This document shows, one piece after another, positions 1-7,711 of a stretch of 40,936 nucleotides of DNA. The stretch's first letter is position 1. Each line of letters begins with the position of its first letter. The position numbers and the translations under genes are program-made. Under the pieces are notes generated by a model. That model made no database searches, was not told the DNA's origin, and saw only the letters and a program-made list of their open reading frames with translations. Origin of the DNA: an uncultured Clostridia bacterium (lineage in GTDB: Bacteria > Bacillota > Clostridia > Oscillospirales > Acutalibacteraceae); the NCBI GenBank assembly GCA_944380765.1, contig CALWIO010000003.1, forward strand, positions 65,701 to 106,636, given 5' to 3'.

Positions 1-129
1 GTCAACGATATTGTAAAAGGCCTGAACAAGCATTGAAATCATCATGGGAACCGCCATTCCCGCCAGCAGCCTGCCGACAGGCATTACGCCCATTTTGTTT
101 TCTGACAATAATTCTTTGCTTTTCTTCAT
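1..129 (-). CDS. MATE family efflux transporter, N-terminal fragment (cut by window edge)
   Basis: Only the first 43 codons lie in the window; the rest runs off the left end. The segment after a short basic N-terminus reads PVGRLLAGMAVPMMISMLVQ followed by AFYNIVD, the typical first helix of MATE (multi-antimicrobial extrusion) transporters, where Q-A-F-YN-IVD is strongly conserved. These are cation-coupled exporters in the cytoplasmic membrane; the substrate cannot be predicted. The ATG at 129 is preceded by AGAGGAAG at a good distance. It lies downstream of the BY-kinase gene on the same strand, but a terminator-like hairpin stands between them. Confidence 0.8.
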   Translation of the reverse strand, partial: MKKSKELLSENKMGVMPVGRLLAGMAVPMMISMLVQAFYNIVD

Positions 130-180
130 TTTATCTTCCTCTGTTTTTGCAAAATATATAGGCGTTTTTTAACGCCGCGC

Positions 181-211
181 AAAAATAAACCGCACATTCC
201 GTACGGTTTAT
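181..211 (-). terminator. Terminator after the BY-kinase gene
   Basis: On the minus strand ATAAACCG pairs with CGGTTTAT across a short loop and is followed by TTTTT. It lies just past the stop of the 223-1713 gene. A second small hairpin (GGCGTT/AACGCC, 161-176) follows before the MATE gene. Confidence 0.6.
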
Positions 212-222
212 CCTTGATTTTT

Positions 223-1713
223 TCAGTTTTTACCGTTTGTTCTTCCCGAAGTGTGACCGTAACCGTAGCCGTAGCCGTAGCCGTAGCCGCGCTTTGCCTT
301 TTTGCCCGAACGCAGTGACCTTGAAGCCGTGCTGCTCTCGGTATCGTTATAGATACAGCCTATTACCTCTGTTCCCGAGCTCATTATATCCTCCATAGTG
401 CCTCTTATGCGGCGGATTGAGGAGCGGTCATAGCGCACAACCATAACGCAGGCGTCCGCGTACTGAGCGATAATCGAGGCGTCAGCCACAATTCCTCCGG
501 GAGGAGTATCAATAATAATATAATCAAATTCTTCCCTTACGGTATCTATAATTCCCTCGGTTTCCTCAGCCGAAAGAATTTCGGCTGAATCGGGAATCGG
601 CGTGCTTGTCAGCAAAAGGAAAATATTATCTTTTTCAAAATATTTAATGGAATCGTTAAGAGATTTGTCGCCCTTGACAACACCCGCAAGTCCGAGTTCG
701 TTTGCGGCAGGTACATTTAAAGCCTTGTAAACGGCGGGCTTTCTCAGGTCGGCGTCAATTAAGAGCACCGATTTTCCGCCCTTTGCCAGCGACAGCGCGG
801 TATTTACCGCGGCGGTGGTCTTTCCCTCGTTTTCGTCGGCGCTGGTGAAAATAAACACCTTGTAATTCTGGCGCCTTGCGATATTTTCAAGCTTTGTCCT
901 GATAACCTTAAAGGACTCCACGAACATAAAGTCGGTGCGCCTGTCGGTTATGAGCATTTTCTTTTCGCCGGAAGCCGCCTTTTTCTTGTTTTTGCCGGTT
1001 TCGACATGAACTATAGAAGCCAGCAGCTTGCTGCCCAGCTTGTTTACAATGTCCTCATCGGACTTAACGGCGTCCTTAATAAGAACTTTAAGGCATATAA
1101 ACGCTGCCGCGGCAAACGCGCCCAGCAAAAATCCGGCAATCGGATAAAGCACAGCCGTTCTGTCCGTGTTGGGACTTGAAGGCATAACCGGCGGGTCAAA
1201 CACAATAGCGCGGGTGCTCTTGTAGGTCTCGTCGGTGATGGTGCTGTAATTGTTAAGATAGCTTACGGCAACGGCATAGGAAACCTCCGGGTCGGAAGAT
1301 GTTATGGAAAGCTCGATAATCGGCGTTTCCTCAACAAGAGAACTGCTTATCATTCTCTTTACCTCATCGCCGGTGATATTGTAGCCGCTGTCCTCGGCGA
1401 CCAGCTTCATAAGCTGATTTGTCTCGGTCATAATTATCTGATAGCTTCGCGCGAGGTCAATTCCGGCGCTGATATCCGAAGCCGACTGACCGCCCGTAAC
1501 GGTATCCTCACGCTTGTTATCGACAACAAAGCTGATTGTGCAGGTGTACATAGGCACATAGGTAATCTTTGCCGCGGCAAAGCCGACAGCCGCGCAGAGT
1601 ACCGCGCAAATCAGAATTACCCACCATTTCTGCACAATTTTTTTGAGATAGTGCATAAGAGCCTGAACATCAAGCCCCTCTTCCGCAGAGATATTGCCTT
1701 CGTTATATTCCAT
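223..1713 (-). CDS. Fused Wzz-type chain-length regulator and BY-kinase (CpsC-CpsD/Wzc-like)
   Basis: 496 residues. Residues about 15-215 form a Wzz domain with two membrane segments (about 33-52 and 190-212) bracketing an extracytoplasmic loop. A cytoplasmic bacterial tyrosine kinase domain follows, with Walker A (ENEGKTTA), Walker A' (LLIDADLRKP) and Walker B (YIIIDTPPG). The C-terminus is the expected tyrosine-rich autophosphorylation tail, here five Tyr-Gly pairs made by a hexanucleotide repeat. Such proteins control polymerisation and export of capsular or exopolysaccharide. The single-chain form is like Wzc; many Firmicutes split it into CpsC and CpsD. No glycosyltransferases are nearby, but a CpsB-type phosphatase lies at 30821-31543. 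ATG at 1713 has AGAGGAG upstream. Confidence 0.9.
   Translation of the reverse strand: MEYNEGNISAEEGLDVQALMHYLKKIVQKWWVILICAVLCAAVGFAAAKITYVPMYTCTISFVVDNKREDTVTGGQSASDISAGIDLARSYQIIMTETNQLMKLVAEDSGYNITGDEVKRMISSSLVEETPIIELSITSSDPEVSYAVAVSYLNNYSTITDETYKSTRAIVFDPPVMPSSPNTDRTAVLYPIAGFLLGAFAAAAFICLKVLIKDAVKSDEDIVNKLGSKLLASIVHVETGKNKKKAASGEKKMLITDRRTDFMFVESFKVIRTKLENIARRQNYKVFIFTSADENEGKTTAAVNTALSLAKGGKSVLLIDADLRKPAVYKALNVPAANELGLAGVVKGDKSLNDSIKYFEKDNIFLLLTSTPIPDSAEILSAEETEGIIDTVREEFDYIIIDTPPGGIVADASIIAQYADACVMVVRYDRSSIRRIRGTMEDIMSSGTEVIGCIYNDTESSTASRSLRSGKKAKRGYGYGYGYGYGHTSGRTNGKN
255..290 (-). repeat. Hexanucleotide repeat encoding the Tyr-Gly tail
   Basis: Six consecutive 6-bp units (GTAGCC type on the plus strand, the outer ones slightly diverged) encode alternating Tyr and Gly near the kinase C-terminus. 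On the coding strand the unit is TACGGC. The last unit reads CAC GGT-type (His), one base from Tyr. Gain or loss of a unit keeps the frame and changes the number of phosphorylatable tyrosines. Confidence 0.85.
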
Positions 1714-1745
1714 ATAAAATACTCCTCTGAATTACATTCAGTATA

Positions 1746-1773
1746 ATTATAACAAATTATTTTATATATTCAA
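1746..1773 (-). promoter_or_regulatory. Sigma-A-type promoter of the BY-kinase gene
   Basis: On the minus strand TTGAAT (1768-1773), a 16-bp spacer and a perfect TATAAT (1746-1751) lie 33 bp upstream of the start codon. The region is AT-rich, so chance matches are possible, but position and match are good. Confidence 0.6.
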
Positions 1774-1813
1774 TCCTTTTTTTGAAGATTTAAAGCGTTT
1801 TTTCGGCATTTTT

Positions 1814-3448
1814 TTACATGAAAATTCTGCCGTCGGACACCGTCAGAACACGGTCGCACTCTTCAAGCACCGACTCCCTGTGAGTAATAAACAAAACGGT
1901 GATATCCTGTTTGCTTTTAAGGTTTTCGAGCAGTTTCTTTTCGGTTTTTGCGTCAAGGGCGCTGGTCGCCTCGTCCATCAAAAGTATTTTGCCGCTGCCG
2001 AGCATGGCTCTCGCAACCGCTATGCGCTGAGCCTGCCCCTGCGAAAGCCCCTCTCCGTTTTCGCCGAGTTTAAAGGAGAGTCCCTCCTCGGTTTCAAAAA
2101 TAAACTGAGCGCAGGCGTCTTTCACCGCCCGTTTTATATCCTCCGCAGACGCGCCGGGAGAAAGCATACGCAGGTTTTCCTCAACCGTGCCGCTGAACAG
2201 CATATTCCCCTGCGGCACAAAGGAAAACAGATTCCTCGCGCGCGAGCTTTTGACATCGCCCTTTTCGGTGCGCACGGTAACCGTGCCCGAATCCGGCTCA
2301 AAAAGTCCGGTAATCAGCTTGAAAACCGTTGATTTTCCGGCTCCCGAAACACCTTTTATGCCTATAAACTCGCCCTTTTTAACCTTGAACGAGGAGTCCG
2401 AAATAACCGTTTCGCCGTCATAGCCGAAAGTCACATTATTAGCGTCAATCTCAATAAAATCGTCATAGGAAATATCCGCCTGCTCGCTTTCGCCGGGGAT
2501 ACTGACCATTTCAATAAGCCTGCCGGCTGAGGCGGTCATTGAGAAAAACGAGGGAAGTATTCCGGTAAATCCGGCAACGGGAGCTTGAAGCTGATTTACA
2601 AGCTGTATCATGGCGGTAACGGTGCCGAAGCCTACCGTGCCCTTTAAAATACCGTCGGCGCCGTAGATGACGGCGGCTAAAAATCCGGCGGCGAAAATAA
2701 GGGAAAACCCGATTGTGGCAAATACGGAAAAGGAACGCCTTTTTACCTTGCTGCGGTAAAGGTGCTTTTGAAGCGAACGGGCGCGCTCGATTACCTTATC
2801 CTCAATTTTAAAAATCTTGACCGCGAAAAGATTTTCGGTCATCTCCTGCATAAAGGAGCGTACCGCCGAGTCGCTCTCCTGCACTTTTCTGTGCAGATTT
2901 TTAAGCGGGCCGCGCAGAACCGCCGCCGCCGCGAGTATAAACGCTCCGCAGGCTATAAAAACCGCCGCGAAGCGGCTGTCCAGAAGAAAGAGCGCGACTG
3001 CCGCCGAGCATATTCTTACAGCGTAGGCAACGCCGGCGGGCAGTAAATGCACGGCGCTGTCGCTTACAAGCGTAACATCGGCCGTAAGGCGGGTCATTAT
3101 GTCGCCGCTGTGCCTTTTTGCCGAAGAGGCGTACTCGCCCAGAAGCACGCGGGAAAAAACATAGCTTTTAAGGTGCATTTCGGCTCTGCCCTGACTTACC
3201 GCCTCGACTATTGACGAAACGGTTCTCGCCAGCATCTGCGAAATTACGAGCAGGGCGAAGACCGCAGAGTCCGACACAAGCGCTTTCATATCCCCCTGCT
3301 GCGCGCTGTCGATTACAGCCTTTGACAGCAGCGCGAAAAGCGTTACGCAAAGTCCCGACCAGGCATTGAGCAAAACCAGAACGGCAAGCTCTCCCCCGCG
3401 GCGGCCGCAGTGCCTGAATATCCACTTTACAACTTCAAAATCCTTCAT
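1814..3448 (-). CDS. ABC exporter, fused permease and ATPase
   Basis: 544 residues. The N-terminal ABC-transporter membrane domain (about 1-300, six predicted helices) precedes an ATPase with Walker A (GVSGAGKST), a Q-loop, the signature LSQGQ, Walker B (ILLMDEATSAL) and the H-loop (THRES). It is a half-size exporter acting as a dimer, of the type used for lipids, drugs or peptides. There is no N-terminal C39 peptidase, so it would not cleave a leader peptide itself. It is the last gene of a tight set with a PqqD-like protein (16 bp upstream) and an HprK-like kinase, which suggests peptide export; that substrate is inference. The ribosome site before ATG 3448 is weak, so translational coupling is likely. 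Confidence 0.85.
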   Translation of the reverse strand: MKDFEVVKWIFRHCGRRGGELAVLVLLNAWSGLCVTLFALLSKAVIDSAQQGDMKALVSDSAVFALLVISQMLARTVSSIVEAVSQGRAEMHLKSYVFSRVLLGEYASSAKRHSGDIMTRLTADVTLVSDSAVHLLPAGVAYAVRICSAAVALFLLDSRFAAVFIACGAFILAAAAVLRGPLKNLHRKVQESDSAVRSFMQEMTENLFAVKIFKIEDKVIERARSLQKHLYRSKVKRRSFSVFATIGFSLIFAAGFLAAVIYGADGILKGTVGFGTVTAMIQLVNQLQAPVAGFTGILPSFFSMTASAGRLIEMVSIPGESEQADISYDDFIEIDANNVTFGYDGETVISDSSFKVKKGEFIGIKGVSGAGKSTVFKLITGLFEPDSGTVTVRTEKGDVKSSRARNLFSFVPQGNMLFSGTVEENLRMLSPGASAEDIKRAVKDACAQFIFETEEGLSFKLGENGEGLSQGQAQRIAVARAMLGSGKILLMDEATSALDAKTEKKLLENLKSKQDITVLFITHRESVLEECDRVLTVSDGRIFM

Positions 3449-3464
3449 CTCTGAACCGCTTTTC

Positions 3465-3731
3465 TCATTCTTCCAAAATGCCGTATTTCCTCATTTTTTC
3501 GGTAAGCGCCGCGAAATCTTTTCTGACCGTATCCTCGTCGGCCGAGTATTCCCCGGCTATTTTCTTTATAATCTCCTCGGGAGCCATTCCCTCGTCAATC
3601 ATTGTAAAAATCTCGGCGCCGACGCTGTTGAAGGTCATTACGCCGTTAAAATTCATCTTTTCACTTCCCGTGGCGATAACAATCTTGTTGCCCGCCACAT
3701 CTTTTAAAATATATCCTTCTTTAATTTTCAT
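3465..3731 (-). CDS. PqqD family protein (peptide recognition element)
   Basis: 88 residues from ATG 3731, which has AAAGG 10 nt upstream. A TTG two codons earlier would be too close to that site. The protein has the compact PqqD/RRE winged-helix pattern: an N-terminal beta segment (GYILKDVAGNKIVIATG), a central LN-type segment (MNFNGVMTFNSVGAEIFTMI) and C-terminal helices ending in a YGILE motif. PqqD-like domains bind leader peptides of ribosomally made, modified peptides and present them to the modifying enzyme. It overlaps the end of the HprK-like gene by 11 nt and precedes the ABC exporter by 16 bp. No radical SAM or other core enzyme is in the window, so its partner is unknown. Confidence 0.8.
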   Translation of the reverse strand: MKIKEGYILKDVAGNKIVIATGSEKMNFNGVMTFNSVGAEIFTMIDEGMAPEEIIKKIAGEYSADEDTVRKDFAALTEKMRKYGILEE

Positions 3732-4440
3732 CTGCAATCAGCCTTTCTATTCCCTCGTATGATTCTCTTGCCGCTTCGGGACTCATATTACATTCAAGCA
3801 TAAAAACGGGAATGTCCTTTAAAAGCCTGTCGGCAAGTTCCAGAGCCTTTTCAGCGAGAGTTCTGTCGCCGGGCATTATGGTCTGCCGCAAAAACATTGT
3901 GACCGCCTCGGCGCCGGAGAGCTTTCTCACCTTGTTTTCCTCTCCCCGTTTTAAAAACACAACCGCCCTGACCGGCGCGGATGTGTTGATATTCTCATCG
4001 GTCTTGCCCGAAAACGGTGTGCCGTTGGCAAACCACCTGCCGTTTTCCAGCGTCAGCGCGGGCTTGTCATCGTTGATAATCCTTGTGTTTTTAAGGTTTT
4101 CAAGCCACAGGTGAGTATGGGTTGACTTTCCTGTACCGCTCGGCGCGGAAAAAAGATAGGCGAAGCCGTCTTTTTCAACGCAGGAGGCGTGCAGCATAAT
4201 GCCGTTCCACCTTAAAAGCTCGCTGTAAAACGCCTGACAGGTCCACATATACTCGTGCTCTTCCCAGGAGAGGTTGGGCATCTCCTCTTTTTTGGCGTCG
4301 ATAAACGCCTTTTTTATCCTGAGCTTTATCTGTATTTCATCGTCGCTGAAATCGGCTTTATAGTCTTTTGAGCGCTGTTTTAACAGCTTTCCCCTAACAT
4401 AATAGGCCGTTTTTTTGCCCGCTATAATATATTTTTCCAT
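3721..4440 (-). CDS. HprK-like serine kinase homologue
   Basis: 239 residues. A P-loop (APSGTGKST, about 99-107) and a following INDDKPAL segment (about 122-129) match the kinase fold of HPr kinase/phosphorylase, but the protein lacks the HprK N-terminal domain and the usual HprK signature context. Small HprK-like proteins next to PqqD/RRE proteins are known in lasso-peptide and related clusters, where some phosphorylate the precursor peptide. That role is inferred from the neighbours. The ATG at 4440 has GAGGGA upstream and lies 20 bp after the stop of the M23 gene, so it is probably in the same transcript. A true carbon-catabolite HprK is unlikely. Confidence 0.75.
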   Translation of the reverse strand: MEKYIIAGKKTAYYVRGKLLKQRSKDYKADFSDDEIQIKLRIKKAFIDAKKEEMPNLSWEEHEYMWTCQAFYSELLRWNGIMLHASCVEKDGFAYLFSAPSGTGKSTHTHLWLENLKNTRIINDDKPALTLENGRWFANGTPFSGKTDENINTSAPVRAVVFLKRGEENKVRKLSGAEAVTMFLRQTIMPGDRTLAEKALELADRLLKDIPVFMLECNMSPEAARESYEGIERLIADEN

Positions 4441-4460
4441 TTGTCCCTCACAAATTCAGC

Positions 4461-6182
4461 TTATCTTCCGAGATATTTGGCAGGATTTACCTTTGTTCCG
4501 TTCACCCTTACCTCAAAGTGCAGATGCGGGCCGGTAACATATCCGGTAGCTCCTATTCTTCCTATCTGCTGACCTCTTGAAACGCGCTGTCCGGCGGAAA
4601 CGGTGAGCGAACCCTGCTGCATGTGCGCATAAAGCGTTGAAAGGCCGTTGCCGTGATTTATCATTACGGTGTATCCGCCCGAGCCGTACCAGCCGGCAAA
4701 AGTGACCGTTCCCGATTCGGCGGCTACTACCGCGCAGCCCAGACTTCCGCCGGGACGCACAATATCCATTCCGCCGTGCCAGCCGCCGAGACTTCTCGGG
4801 CCGTAGGGGGATGAAATGGAGGTGGCGCCTATCGCCGGCCACAAAAGCCTGCCGCCGTAGGAAACAACCGAGCCGCCCGTTGACGAGCCGTAATAGTTCT
4901 GCTTGGTGCCGACCTGAATTTTTTCATCGACCGCCTCGCGCACGGTGGTGCGCGAAACCTCTTTGGAGGAAACCCTTACGCCGTCGATATAGGTTACGAG
5001 CTCGGTTACCTCTTCAAGGCCGTTAACGCCTTTTACCACCGTTCTCTGGTCGCCCACATAAAGGCTGCTGGTGTTGACCTTTACCGTGTCATAAGGAATT
5101 TCCACGGTGCGTTTTTCGGTTTTGGTTATCTGTACCCTTACAAAATTGACCTCGCCCGAAAGCAGAATTTTCTGCCCTATATAAATGTTTTCTTTAAGCG
5201 AGGGGTTAAGATTGAATATCTGCGTTGTGGTCATATCAAACCGCTGGGCAATCTGCGAAACGGTGTCGCCCGCCTCAACGGTATAGTACTGCGCCTCGCT
5301 CTTTTTTGAGTGAAGCACCTCGTTTAAGTAAGCCGCGTCGCGCACAATGCTGCCGTCGTCCGGATAAAGCCCCTGAACATACTCGATATCCTCAACAAAG
5401 CTGACTGCCGCGTTTTCCTCGTCGGTTTCATATTCGGCGAGTATTCCGTCAAAAACGCTCAGCGCGTCGGTTTCGTTCTTTACGGCGCAGACAAAGGCGT
5501 TGTCCACATAAATTCCGCAGGCGTTTGTGATTTTGCTGTCGGATTTCTCAATCAACTTGTCGCAGATTACCGAGGAATCGCTTATCTGGCTGAGCTTGAC
5601 GGGTTTGATTTTATAGTCCGCCTGACCTATAAGCTGTTTTTCCTCCCCGTCCTCCTCGGCGGGTGCGGAGGCAACCGAAATATCAAGCCTTTCAAGAGCC
5701 TGCTGCCTTGCCTGCTTGTACTCCGCCTCGCTGCTGACATAGCCTATAACCTCGCCGTTGTAGGTTATTTCAAGCCCCAGCGTAACATCTGAAAAAGAGC
5801 CTATTACATAGACCAGAAGAGCCAGCGACAAAACCGGCAGAAGTATGTTCAGAACATACACAAACGCCCGGCGGTAGGTTTTAAACGCCAGCAGGAAATA
5901 CGCTTTGAGCCTTGCGCCCTTTGAAGCCCGGGAATTTTCCGAAGCGCTCATATCCGCCGAAACCTTTTTCACTTTCCCGAAAAGCTCCTTAAAGTCGCCC
6001 ATTATCTCGTGAAAGGCTTTAAGCGCCAGCTTGTCCGTAACCACAACCGCGCTTATTAAAAGAGTTACAAGCGCCTTGACCGGCTTTGAAAGGAGCGTGA
6101 AAATCCACCGCCCCAGCCTTTTGCCGATACGGATAGTCTGTAAGCCTATAAAATATATCTGATTGTAAATTGAGTCGAGCAT
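4461..6182 (-). CDS. LysM-G5-M23 cell-wall endopeptidase, membrane anchored
   Basis: 573 residues from ATG 6182; an in-frame TTG at 6242 would add 20 residues but has no ribosome site and lies only about 19 nt after the likely transcription start. Order of parts: basic amphipathic N-terminus, one membrane segment (about 115-140), an extracytoplasmic region, LysM (YTVEAGDTVSQIAQRF onward, about 290-335), G5 (about 345-425) and a C-terminal peptidase M23 domain. The M23 zinc motifs are complete: HGGMD and HLHFE. It should bind peptidoglycan and cut its peptide bridges outside the membrane, as in wall remodelling or sporulation proteins. It heads the unit containing the kinase/PqqD/ABC genes. 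Confidence 0.9.
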   Translation of the reverse strand: MLDSIYNQIYFIGLQTIRIGKRLGRWIFTLLSKPVKALVTLLISAVVVTDKLALKAFHEIMGDFKELFGKVKKVSADMSASENSRASKGARLKAYFLLAFKTYRRAFVYVLNILLPVLSLALLVYVIGSFSDVTLGLEITYNGEVIGYVSSEAEYKQARQQALERLDISVASAPAEEDGEEKQLIGQADYKIKPVKLSQISDSSVICDKLIEKSDSKITNACGIYVDNAFVCAVKNETDALSVFDGILAEYETDEENAAVSFVEDIEYVQGLYPDDGSIVRDAAYLNEVLHSKKSEAQYYTVEAGDTVSQIAQRFDMTTTQIFNLNPSLKENIYIGQKILLSGEVNFVRVQITKTEKRTVEIPYDTVKVNTSSLYVGDQRTVVKGVNGLEEVTELVTYIDGVRVSSKEVSRTTVREAVDEKIQVGTKQNYYGSSTGGSVVSYGGRLLWPAIGATSISSPYGPRSLGGWHGGMDIVRPGGSLGCAVVAAESGTVTFAGWYGSGGYTVMINHGNGLSTLYAHMQQGSLTVSAGQRVSRGQQIGRIGATGYVTGPHLHFEVRVNGTKVNPAKYLGR

Positions 6183-6267
6183 ATAAAGCACCCCGTATGA
6201 CCAGCGCCGGCGTTTTTCCGCGGCGGGTTCTGCTGAACACAATGTTTAAATATCCATAGATACTGTT

Positions 6268-6296
6268 ATATTATCACAAAATTTTTAAAAACGCAA
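6268..6296 (-). promoter_or_regulatory. Promoter of the M23/kinase/PqqD/ABC unit
   Basis: On the minus strand TTGCGT (6291-6296), 17 bp, TAATAT (6268-6273). Transcription would start near 6261. The gaps to 1814 are short and contain no obvious terminator, so one transcript is plausible. Confidence 0.5.
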
Positions 6297-6389
6297 GCCG
6301 GGCGCCCGGCTGAGCCTTATTTCAGCCGTCAGGGTGTTTTCAAGCGCAATCCGTAAAATATTATATCCTTTTAAATTAAATATAAGCGT

Positions 6390-6421
6390 AAAAAAACAGG
6401 GAAGCTGAAAGCCTCCCTGTT
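6390..6421 (-). terminator. Terminator after the acyltransferase gene
   Basis: On the minus strand AACAGGGAGGC and GCTTCCCTGTT form a stem around a short loop, followed by a run of seven T. It directly follows the stop of the 6431-7711 gene. Confidence 0.8.
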
Positions 6422-6430
6422 AAAACGGTC

Positions 6431-7711
6431 TTATTCGCCCTTTATTAAGTCGTCAATGTTCTTTTCCATAAGGTCAAAGAACTTCTCAACGGTCTTTTTG
6501 TCCTCCTCGTTGCCCCTTACGCACATTGAAAGGGTCAGCTCGTTTTTAAAGGAGGTTGCCGAAAGCAGAACATAGGGCTTGTATTTTACCGCGCCGGACA
6601 TAAAGGCGTCAACAGGCTCGTGCCCTGCCATAGCCAGCTTGTCGGCTTCCAGAATACCGATATTGCTCATAGCCAGCAGCGGATTTGAATAGCCGATTTT
6701 TATAATCTCCTCGGAAGCGGAGTGCGGCAGAATATTGTAGCCCAGCCTTAAAAGCGGCAGTCCGTAAAGCCCCATAAACTTGTCTTTTTTAAACTTGTTA
6801 GAGCTTCTTACGGCGTATTTCAGCGTTTCAAAAATATTTCTGCCCCGTTCGGGAATACGGCACTGCATCCACGCGGTGTGGTTGGTAATGCCCGTATGCT
6901 CCGTGTCCGTCATGTGGCGGCGCAGGTCGATAGCGCAGGAGATTGTAACGCTGTCGGAAACATCATAGTCCGCCAGCTCGTAAAGACTGTAAAAATAAGC
7001 CGCTACAAGCAGGTCGTTGACCGTGGCGCCGTAGGGTTTGCCGGCGGCGCGCAGTTTCTTAAAGCGGTCGGCGTCGATTTTCCTTTTTGCGATAAAGGAA
7101 ACATCTCTTATGCTGTCGGGCGTCAGCGGAAAAGCGTGGTCGTCCTTGGCGCATACATTCTTGTAAAGGTTTTTCGCCATTTTTGTTTCGGTTCTTGAAA
7201 ATCCCGAATAAACCTCCTCGTACGAGCGTGAGCCTGTGCGCAGGTCAAGAGGGCTTATTTTCTTTTCCACATAGTCGCTGTAATTCTTGCAGAGCGCCTT
7301 CATAAAGTATTTAAGGTCGCCGCCGTCCATGCACATGTGATTTTCCACAATGCACAGCGTGCTTGTTCCCTCGCCGTAGAACACGGCGGCTTTAAGCTGA
7401 ATATCCGCCTGGGGAGGGATATACTGGGTTAAAAACTCGTCCACCGCCTTGTCAATATCGTCGGGACGGGAAACGGTAAGCACATCGTCGATATGATATG
7501 GCTTTACCTCCCAGTGGGTGCTTAAATGATTATCGACAAAGCAGGAATGAAGCACGGGCGCTTTTTCAAAAAAGCAGATAAGAACGGTTTTAAGAGCCTC
7601 AATGTCAATTTCATAATCGTATTTCAGCTCAACATGCACCATGCGGTCGTTGAAATCGCGGAAAAGATAATGCATCTTATCCCAGAGCTCGGCGTTCAGT
7701 CGTCGTTCCAT
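6431..7711 (-). CDS. Condensation/acyltransferase-superfamily protein
   Basis: 426 residues. The segment ENHMCMDGGDL corresponds to the HHxxxDG active-site motif of the chloramphenicol acetyltransferase, condensation-domain and wax-ester-synthase superfamily. The first His is Asn here and the catalytic second His and the DG are kept. The overall length fits a stand-alone acyltransferase with two CAT-like halves. Substrate unknown; no carrier protein or peptide synthetase is nearby. ATG 7711 has AGGAGG at 10 nt. It overlaps the upstream HAAS gene by 16 nt, so the two are co-translated. A role in acylating a surface glycan or lipid is possible but not shown. Confidence 0.7.
   Translation of the reverse strand: MERRLNAELWDKMHYLFRDFNDRMVHVELKYDYEIDIEALKTVLICFFEKAPVLHSCFVDNHLSTHWEVKPYHIDDVLTVSRPDDIDKAVDEFLTQYIPPQADIQLKAAVFYGEGTSTLCIVENHMCMDGGDLKYFMKALCKNYSDYVEKKISPLDLRTGSRSYEEVYSGFSRTETKMAKNLYKNVCAKDDHAFPLTPDSIRDVSFIAKRKIDADRFKKLRAAGKPYGATVNDLLVAAYFYSLYELADYDVSDSVTISCAIDLRRHMTDTEHTGITNHTAWMQCRIPERGRNIFETLKYAVRSSNKFKKDKFMGLYGLPLLRLGYNILPHSASEEIIKIGYSNPLLAMSNIGILEADKLAMAGHEPVDAFMSGAVKYKPYVLLSATSFKNELTLSMCVRGNEEDKKTVEKFFDLMEKNIDDLIKGE

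Noticed and set aside
3465..3737. TTG at 3737 as start of the PqqD-like gene
   Set aside because: It would leave only 4 nt to the AAAGG ribosome site; ATG 3731 has a normal 10-nt spacing.
1814..4440. Calling the cassette a lasso-peptide cluster
   Set aside because: No asparagine-synthetase-like cyclase, no transglutaminase-like leader protease and no precursor are present, so only the resemblance is reported.
4811..5026. Arg-rich plus-strand frame inside the M23 gene
   Set aside because: Antisense shadow of a clearly conserved domain, with no ribosome site. The same reasoning removes similar frames inside rny, lysC, glyA, guaB and others.
4461..6242. TTG at 6242 as start of the M23 peptidase
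   Set aside because: No ribosome site upstream and only about 19 nt from the predicted transcription start; ATG 6182 preferred, though not certain.
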